Below the pieces are notes generated by a model. The model had not been told where the DNA came from. It did not search any database and was given only the letters and a program-made list of their open reading frames with translations. Positions 16,103 to 20,162 of a stretch of DNA of 20,162 nt are shown piece after piece (positions within the stretch are counted from its first letter, which is position 1; each line of letters opens with the position of its first letter). The stretch is taken from positions 1 through 20,162 of the forward strand of contig JAZQBI010000196.1 of the NCBI GenBank assembly GCA_045545635.1, given 5' to 3'. Origin of the DNA: RGIG8748 sp045545635. GTDB taxonomy: Bacteria > Bacillota > Clostridia > UMGS1810. Position numbers and translations under genes: made by a program.

Positions 16103-16906
16103 TTATAGTCCCTTCATTTTATCTGATGGACTTACTCCGTAAAACTTTTTAAAAACCTTTCCGAAATACAGTGAATCCGTGTAACCCACAGAATACGCAA
16201 CGTCCTTGATATTGTAGAAATCTCCGCTGTCCATTATGGACTTGGCGTGGGAGATACGCTTGCTTATGATATAGTTCTGTGGATTTGTTCTGAATCTGGC
16301 AACAAATATCTTGCGGAAATATGTGTCGGAAACTCCGCACAAGTGATGGAGCATCTCTGCTTTCAGGGAAGTATCATATATATGCTCTTTGAGATACACT
16401 ACCGCCGGATCAATAATATGAAATTTGTGGCTGTCAGAATAATTGATATGCTCAATATTGCTGACATATGACATAAGGTCGTAGAAAACCGATATACACT
16501 TGTATCTGTCCGAGGGTGTTCCGAACTTCCACTGTTCGGTAAAACTGTTTTTGATGTAATCTGCTCCGTAGAAGTTATCCAGAGAGTATGTTCTCACATC
16601 TGTTTCATCAAAATCTGCCTCAAAGTTTATGGAGGTGTAAGTGCTGGGTTCTGCTGATGTTATATGATATTCATACTTTGAGCCTTTGGGAATAAATATC
16701 ATTTCCCCTGCATTCACGGTAAAACTCCTGTCGGAAAAGTCGTAACGAACGCATCCTGTCAGCCTGGTTATAAAGGCGTGATGCTTTCTGCACTCTATCT
16801 TGCCATGCATCTTACCTTCAGTTTTCATCGAAAACATTATTTTTAAGTTTTCCATGTTATCAAACACAAAACCACCGCCATTTTTCTGCATATATGCTAA
16901 ATACAT
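16103..16906 (-). CDS. AraC-family transcriptional regulator
   Basis: The N-terminal half is a cupin-like ligand domain (VNAGEMIFIPKGSKYEYHI). The C-terminal 100 residues are the paired HTH domain of AraC/XylS regulators (TSLKAEMLHHLCGVSDTYFRKIF...IKDVAYSVGYTDSLYFGKVFKKFYGVSPSDK). The start is uncertain. The longest reading begins at TTG 16933, but the likely promoter (16912-16941) overlaps it, so it is probably untranscribed. ATG codons at 16906, 16891 and 16855 all lack a good ribosome site; 16906 (267 residues) is used here. It may regulate the convergent lipoprotein gene or distant sugar genes; the target is unknown. Confidence 0.88.
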   Translation of the reverse strand: MYLAYMQKNGGGFVFDNMENLKIMFSMKTEGKMHGKIECRKHHAFITRLTGCVRYDFSDRSFTVNAGEMIFIPKGSKYEYHITSAEPSTYTSINFEADFDETDVRTYSLDNFYGADYIKNSFTEQWKFGTPSDRYKCISVFYDLMSYVSNIEHINYSDSHKFHIIDPAVVYLKEHIYDTSLKAEMLHHLCGVSDTYFRKIFVARFRTNPQNYIISKRISHAKSIMDSGDFYNIKDVAYSVGYTDSLYFGKVFKKFYGVSPSDKMKGL

Positions 16907-16911
16907 TTTAA

Positions 16912-16941
16912 CATATACCGACAAATCTTGCAATATGTCAA
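16912..16941 (-). promoter_or_regulatory. Possible promoter of the AraC gene
   Basis: On the minus strand a consensus TTGACA (16936-16941), 18 bp, TATATG (16912-16917). Initiation would be near 16905, at or just beyond the first ATG, so translation may begin at a later ATG or be almost leaderless. Confidence 0.45.
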
Positions 16942-17001
16942 TGGCATAAAAAGTTCGGATTTTTCCATATTGTTATGTTATTTCTATTTTAAAGTCGAAG
17001 T

Positions 17002-17329
17002 TTTCGCCATTTTTTGAGTAGACACACTCCAAAAATTGTGCTACAATGTTAAAAAGCCTGTCGGACAGGACAGGCTTTTTAACCATGAATTGTTTCGCGA
17101 CAAATGAGCCGATGCGTGTGCATTAAAAAATGCGCCGACAACAAAGCCGACGCACGAAAAATGCACAGCTCTTTTTGTTGCGACACAAACTCACATTCCA
17201 TCATAAATGTATGCGAATCAAGCATGCATTTTTACCAAAATAAAAATACATACATTTTGATAGAAAATATTGAGTTTGGTCGCAAAAGCATTATACCAAA
17301 AACGAATTCAAAAGTCAAATATATTTATT
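17002..17329. repeat. Non-coding direct repeat, copy 1
   Basis: This 328-bp unit recurs at 17645-17978. The first 190 bp are nearly identical (a handful of substitutions and one single-base deletion). The middle has diverged but keeps CATTTTTACCAAAA. The last about 40 bp (ATACCAAAAAC.AATTC, AAAGTCAAATATATTTATT) are again almost identical. It holds a promoter-like sequence, a strong hairpin and a second long imperfect hairpin (about 17094-17185). It ends 11 bp before the promoter of the small toxin-like gene. Open reading frames in the two copies diverge by frameshift, so it is not coding. Confidence 0.92.
17019..17083 (+). promoter_or_regulatory. Promoter-like sequence firing straight into a hairpin (copy 1)
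   Basis: TAGACA (17019-17024), 17 bp, TACAAT with an upstream TGC (17039-17047) is a good extended promoter. A perfect 15-bp stem follows at once (17048-17062 with 17069-17083), with five T in its 3' arm. Transcripts would start in or beside the hairpin. It is either a very short structured RNA or a terminator against readthrough; both copies preserve the layout. Confidence 0.55.
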
Positions 17330-17340
17330 CTAAAAATATG

Positions 17341-17369
17341 TTGAAATAATGCAAAATACATTATATAAT
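17341..17369 (+). promoter_or_regulatory. Promoter of the toxin-like peptide gene
   Basis: TTGAAA (17341-17346), exactly 17 bp, TATAAT (17364-17369). It predicts a leader of about 72 nt that begins with a small hairpin (17370-17375 with 17390-17395). Confidence 0.82.
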
Positions 17370-17447
17370 ACTGTTAAGGCAAGGCTGAAAACAGTGTAAA
17401 AAACTGGGCGGTTATGCTATCATCTCTTTGATAAGGAGGTGATTGCT

Positions 17448-17516
17448 ATGGAGAATGAGTACATAATTCTATTTATGATTATTCTTTTACTTTTAGTAAT
17501 TTCCATAAAAAAATAA
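17448..17516 (+). CDS. 22-residue hydrophobic peptide, candidate type I (holin-like) toxin
   Basis: ATG 17448 encodes 22 residues: a short acidic head (MENEY), one hydrophobic segment of about 15 residues (rich in Ile/Leu, IILFMIILLLLVISI) and a Lys-Lys tail. The ribosome site AAGGAGGTGA, six bases before ATG, is nearly full complement to 16S rRNA and among the strongest in the window. The gene has its own promoter and its stop codon lies within the terminator stem. A convergent promoter produces an antisense RNA over its 3' end. Tiny membrane peptides with such antisense partners are typical type I toxins (TxpA, BsrG, Fst, holin-like toxins). Toxicity is inferred; the peptide is not matched to a named family. 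Confidence 0.75.
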   Translation: MENEYIILFMIILLLLVISIKK

Positions 17517-17595
17517 CACGCCCCTGTGCTAGAGTTGGCGTGTTATTTTATAACATAACTTTTTAGCATAACCGTTTGAGGTCTTGCCTTTTTCT
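17507..17595 (-). ncRNA. Candidate antisense antitoxin RNA
   Basis: The perfect-consensus minus-strand promoter at 17602-17630 should start RNA near 17595. The transcript runs leftward about 90 nt and ends at the bidirectional hairpin, whose minus-strand side is followed by seven T (17507-17513). It would overlap the last codons and terminator of the toxin-like gene. Its 5' part carries AAGGCAAG and CGGTTATGCTA, both also present, in the same sense, in the leader of the toxin mRNA. No ribosome site or reading frame is seen in it. Confidence 0.68.
17512..17547. terminator. Bidirectional terminator shared by toxin-like gene and antisense RNA
   Basis: Arms 17512-17522 and 17537-17547 form a perfect 11-bp stem with a 14-nt loop. 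On the plus strand ATTTTAT follows; on the minus strand seven T follow. The toxin-like stop codon is inside the left arm. Confidence 0.88.
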
Positions 17596-17601
17596 ATATT
17601 T

Positions 17602-17630
17602 ATTATAATATAAAGACTATATTTTGTCAA
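17602..17630 (-). promoter_or_regulatory. Perfect sigma-A promoter of the antisense RNA
   Basis: On the minus strand TTGACA (17625-17630), 17 bp, TATAAT (17602-17607), a full match to consensus and stronger than the toxin-like promoter, as expected for an antitoxin RNA. It lies just outside repeat copy 2. Confidence 0.88.
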
Positions 17631-17644
17631 CCACTTTTGAAAGC

Positions 17645-17978
17645 TTTCGCCATTTTTTGAGTAGACACACTCCAAAAATTGTGCTACAATGTTAAAAAGC
17701 CTGTCGGGCAGGACAGGCTTTTTAACCATGAATTGTTTCGCAACAAATGAGCCGATGCGTGTGCATTAAAAAATGCGCCGACAAAAAGCCGACGCACGAA
17801 AAATGCACAGCTCTTTTTGCTGCGACACAAACTTCATAATCAACAAACAGTGTACTATGAACCAGAGCGTACATTTTTACCAAAAGATAAAAAATACACC
17901 TGTTTATTGATTACATATTCAGTTTGCGTCGCAGGGATATTGTACCAAAAACAAATTCAAAAGTCAAATATATTTATT
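17645..17978. repeat. Non-coding direct repeat, copy 2 (leader of the CobW gene)
   Basis: This is the second copy of the 17002-17329 unit, offset 643 bp at its left end. The hairpin stem is unchanged while its loop differs by one base. Its conserved 3' end abuts GGGAGG, the ribosome site of the His-rich CobW gene, so it forms most of that gene's upstream region. I found no confident promoter immediately before the CobW gene other than the one inside this repeat. Confidence 0.92.
17662..17726 (+). promoter_or_regulatory. Promoter-like sequence firing straight into a hairpin (copy 2)
   Basis: TAGACA (17662-17667), 17 bp, TGC plus TACAAT (17685-17690), then a 15-bp perfect stem (17691-17705 with 17712-17726). 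If it drives the CobW gene, the leader would be almost 300 nt with a terminator-like hairpin at its very start. Confidence 0.5.
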
Positions 17979-17992
17979 GGGAGGTAATTTAT

Positions 17993-19087
17993 ATGACAAA
18001 AATTGATATTTTTTCCGGTTTTCTCGGTGCGGGCAAAACCACTCTTATCAAAAAGCTCATAAGCGAGGCTTACATTGGCGAAAAGCTTGTGCTTATAGAA
18101 AATGAATTTGGAGAAATAGGCATAGACGGTGCCTTTATGCAGGATGCAGGCATAAATGTTACGGAAATGAACTCCGGTTGCATTTGCTGTTCTCTTGTGG
18201 GCGACTTTGGCGAAGCACTTAAGAAAGTCCTTGCCGAATATGCTCCCGACAGAATAATAATAGAGCCATCCGGCGTGGGAAAGCTCAGCGATGTAATCCG
18301 TGCTGTTGAAAATGTCGGTGCAAAGGATGCTGAACTAAACGTTTATGCTACCGTTGCCGATGTCAATAAATGCAAAATGTATCTTAAGAACTTTGGTGAG
18401 TTCTTTGGAGACCAGATAGAAAATGCCGGAATAATAATTCTTAGCCATACAGACAGTGCAAAGGAAGAAAAAATCGAAGAATGTATCTCCCTGTTGCGTA
18501 AGCACAACAAAGAATGTGTGATAGTTACCACTCCCTGGGATATGCTTGACGGCAAAATGCTCCTGAAAGAAATGGAAGAAAAGCACACCATAGCGGAAGA
18601 TATAGAGGAGCTGGAACACCATCACAAGCATCACCACCATGACCACGAATGTGATTGCCATGAGCACGGGCATCATCACGACCACGATTGCGATTGCCAC
18701 GAGCATGAGCATCACCACCACGACCACGAATGTGATTGCCACGAACACGGGCATCATCATCACGATCACGAATGTGATTGCCACGAACACGGGCATCATC
18801 ACCATCACGCTGACGAAGTATTCACCAGTTGGGGCAAGGAAACAGGCAAGAAGTACACTCCTGAGGCAATAGAAAAAATTCTCCTTGAGCTTCAGAACGA
18901 AGAAAAGTACGGAACAGTGCTTCGTGCCAAAGGTATTGTTGCATCCGACGGCAGTGAGTTCATACACTTTGACTATGTACCCGGCGAGCCGGATGTCCGT
19001 ATGGGAACTCCATCCCTTACGGGAAGGATATGCGTAATCGGTTCAAAAATCAACGAGGACGCACTTGGAGAACTATTCAATATATGA
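17993..19087 (+). CDS. CobW/COG0523 metal-chaperone GTPase with His/Cys-rich insert
   Basis: This 364-residue G3E-family GTPase shows Walker A (GFLGAGKTT, 9-17), the metal-binding CxCC motif (CICC, 63-66), and a Walker B-like IIIEPSG (88-94). SHTD (151-154) stands where NKxD is usual. Residues 209-272 are a His/Asp/Glu/Cys-rich insert made of four 13-14 residue repeats (HHHHDHECDCHEHG), likely a metal store or sensor. The CobW C-terminal domain follows (about 300-364). Relatives deliver zinc, cobalt or nickel to client proteins; zinc is most likely here. A longer reading begins inside the repeat at 17924, but GGGAGG before ATG 17993 fixes the start. The next CobW-like gene begins 11 bp downstream. 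Confidence 0.93.
   Translation: MTKIDIFSGFLGAGKTTLIKKLISEAYIGEKLVLIENEFGEIGIDGAFMQDAGINVTEMNSGCICCSLVGDFGEALKKVLAEYAPDRIIIEPSGVGKLSDVIRAVENVGAKDAELNVYATVADVNKCKMYLKNFGEFFGDQIENAGIIILSHTDSAKEEKIEECISLLRKHNKECVIVTTPWDMLDGKMLLKEMEEKHTIAEDIEELEHHHKHHHHDHECDCHEHGHHHDHDCDCHEHEHHHHDHECDCHEHGHHHHDHECDCHEHGHHHHHADEVFTSWGKETGKKYTPEAIEKILLELQNEEKYGTVLRAKGIVASDGSEFIHFDYVPGEPDVRMGTPSLTGRICVIGSKINEDALGELFNI
18629..18793 (+). repeat. In-frame 42-bp tandem repeat encoding the metal-binding insert
   Basis: Four units of 42, 39, 42 and 42 bp each encode HHHHDHECDCHEHG or a close variant; unit 2 lacks one His codon. Units 3 and 4 are the most alike, suggesting recent expansion. A further run of His codons follows. 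Confidence 0.9.
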
Positions 19088-19098
19088 GGTGACATCAG

Positions 19099-20043
19099 AT
19101 GAAGCAAATACCCCTTTATATATTTACCGGTTTTCTGGAGGCCGGAAAGACAAAAGCTATTCAGGAAACTATGGAGGATGTGCGGTTTCACGACGGTGAA
19201 AAAACCCTCCTTCTCCTTTGCGAAGAGGGAATAGAGGAGCTTGACACATCCCGTTTTCACGGAGGAAATGTTTTTATTCAGGAAGTGGAAAGTGAGGATA
19301 TGCTCACAAAAGAATATCTGTCCTCTCTGGGAAAAAAATTTGATATTGAGCGTGTAATTGTGGAATACAACGGCATGTGGATGTTAGATTCCCTTTGTTC
19401 CAATCTGCCTGAGGGATGGTTTGTATATCAGGAGATAATGTTCGCCCACTCAGCTACTTTTCTTAACTACAATGCAAATATGCGTTCCTTTGTGGTAGAC
19501 AAGCTCACAAGCACTCAGCTTGTGGTGTTTAACCGTGCAGACGAAAGTACAGACAAAGATGAATTCCACAAGATAATCCGAGGTATAAGCCGTCAGTGCT
19601 CCATCGCCTACGAAAACTCCGACGGTACTATGGAATATGACGACAAGGAAGATCCCCTGCCCTTTGATGCGGATGCTCCCATAGTGGATATTGCAGACAA
19701 GGACTATGCTCTGTGGTACAGAGATATGGCAGAGGATATGAAAAAATATGTAGGCAAAACACTGCGCTTCAAGGGCATTGTGGCTGTAAACGAAAAATTT
19801 GGTGACAGAACCGTAGTCTGCGGACGCCATGTTATGACCTGTTGCGTGGATGATATAGAATTCAAAGGCTGCATAACCATTCTCCCCAAGGGAGTTACAC
19901 TGAAAAATAAGGACTGGGTAATAATAACCGCAAGATTTTCCAAGGAATATCACAGACTGTATAAGTGCAAGGGACCTGTCCTCACTGTTACGGACATTGC
20001 CATGACAAGTGCCCCCGAACAGGAAGTTGCAACCTTCTATTGA
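19099..20043 (+). CDS. Divergent CobW-like GTPase fused to a YcgQ/TIGR03943-like domain
   Basis: This 314-residue protein begins with a G3E-like P-loop (TGFLEAGKTKA, about 10-20). VIVEYNGMW (86-94) sits where Walker B is expected and NRAD (145-148) in the NKxD place. The CxCC metal motif of true COG0523 proteins is absent. The last 100 residues (KYVGKTLRFKGIVAV...VVCGRHVMTCCVDDIEFKG) look like the C-terminal domain of YcgQ/TIGR03943 proteins, which work with COG0701 permeases. GAGGTGA precedes ATG and the gene starts 11 bp after the His-rich GTPase, so they are co-expressed. This suggests a GTPase that acts on a metal-transport complex; function unproven. Confidence 0.8.
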   Translation: MKQIPLYIFTGFLEAGKTKAIQETMEDVRFHDGEKTLLLLCEEGIEELDTSRFHGGNVFIQEVESEDMLTKEYLSSLGKKFDIERVIVEYNGMWMLDSLCSNLPEGWFVYQEIMFAHSATFLNYNANMRSFVVDKLTSTQLVVFNRADESTDKDEFHKIIRGISRQCSIAYENSDGTMEYDDKEDPLPFDADAPIVDIADKDYALWYRDMAEDMKKYVGKTLRFKGIVAVNEKFGDRTVVCGRHVMTCCVDDIEFKGCITILPKGVTLKNKDWVIITARFSKEYHRLYKCKGPVLTVTDIAMTSAPEQEVATFY

Positions 20044-20126
20044 TAGGTATATTTTCGTAAAAAAACGCATTTACACCGCATTTTTCCTATGATAAAAAAC
20101 AGCGAAAAACATTTGGAGGAAAAAAC

Positions 20127-20162
20127 ATGAGTATCGTAAACGAAAACACAACAAATGTTACA
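20127..20162 (+). CDS. Start of a further gene, cut by the window edge
   Basis: GGAGG lies eight bases before ATG 20127. Twelve codons (MSIVNENTTNVT) are present before the window ends. It is in the same direction and 83 bp after the CobW-like gene, so it may belong to the same operon. The residues visible are too few to identify it; a COG0701-type permease would fit the context but cannot be seen. Confidence 0.65.
   Translation, partial: MSIVNENTTNVT

Noticed and set aside
17104..17349. An 81-codon plus-strand reading frame inside repeat copy 1
   Set aside because: The same frame in copy 2 is broken by a one-base deletion and ends early; there is no ribosome site, and most differences ignore codon position.
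17529..17729. A 66-codon minus-strand frame starting MVKKPVL in repeat copy 2
   Set aside because: It begins inside the hairpin, has no ribosome site, runs across the antisense promoter, and only its first about 28 codons are shared with copy 1.
18629..18793. The regular 42-bp repeats as a CRISPR array
   Set aside because: The units are contiguous without spacers, in frame, and encode the metal-binding insert.

Overview
The window looks like chromosomal DNA of a low-to-mid GC anaerobic Firmicute, most likely an uncultured gut or rumen Clostridia (Oscillospiraceae/Lachnospiraceae-like). The grounds are strong AGGAGG-type ribosome sites, sigma-A promoters close to TTGACA-17-TATAAT, a T-box leader, a YtvI-like AI-2E protein, ferredoxin-linked indolepyruvate oxidoreductase, and COG0523 metal GTPases. 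The family calls come from reading motifs; no database was searched.

Region 1 (1-6045, minus strand) is a compact run: phosphoglycerate-mutase-like apgM, an AI-2E family membrane protein, an OmpR-type response regulator, its HAMP histidine kinase (TTG start), and a membrane-anchored HtrA protease that ends in a strong terminator. It reads as an envelope-stress signalling cluster. Region 2 (6156-8860) holds galE with a consensus promoter and, convergent to it, a cytoplasmic glycoside-hydrolase-like protein whose promoter lies inside a 20-bp inverted repeat.

Region 3 (8860-14582, minus strand) is one T-box-controlled operon: AMP-forming acyl-CoA ligase, iorA, a secreted GH26-like protein, iorB. 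The leader folds into a canonical T-box; its specifier reads UAC (Tyr) and its UGGU bulge fits an A73 tRNA. A T-box turns genes on when a tRNA is uncharged, so the inferred direction is assimilatory: an aryl acid is activated to aryl-CoA and reductively carboxylated to the 2-oxo acid precursor of tyrosine. Region 4 (14607-16906) has a zinc-ribbon membrane protein and a DUF4430 lipoprotein expressed from back-to-back promoters, plus an AraC regulator convergent with the latter.

Region 5 (17002-20162) is the most unusual part. Two copies of a roughly 330-bp non-coding repeat bracket a tiny locus that looks like a type I toxin-antitoxin system: a 22-residue hydrophobic peptide with its own promoter and ideal ribosome site, a bidirectional terminator, and a perfect-consensus promoter firing an approximately 90-nt antisense RNA into its 3' end. 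The second repeat copy runs directly into the ribosome site of a His/Cys-rich CobW GTPase. A second, divergent CobW-like protein follows, fused to a YcgQ/TIGR03943-like C-terminal domain, and then the first 12 codons of another gene. This end looks like a zinc (metal) homeostasis operon.
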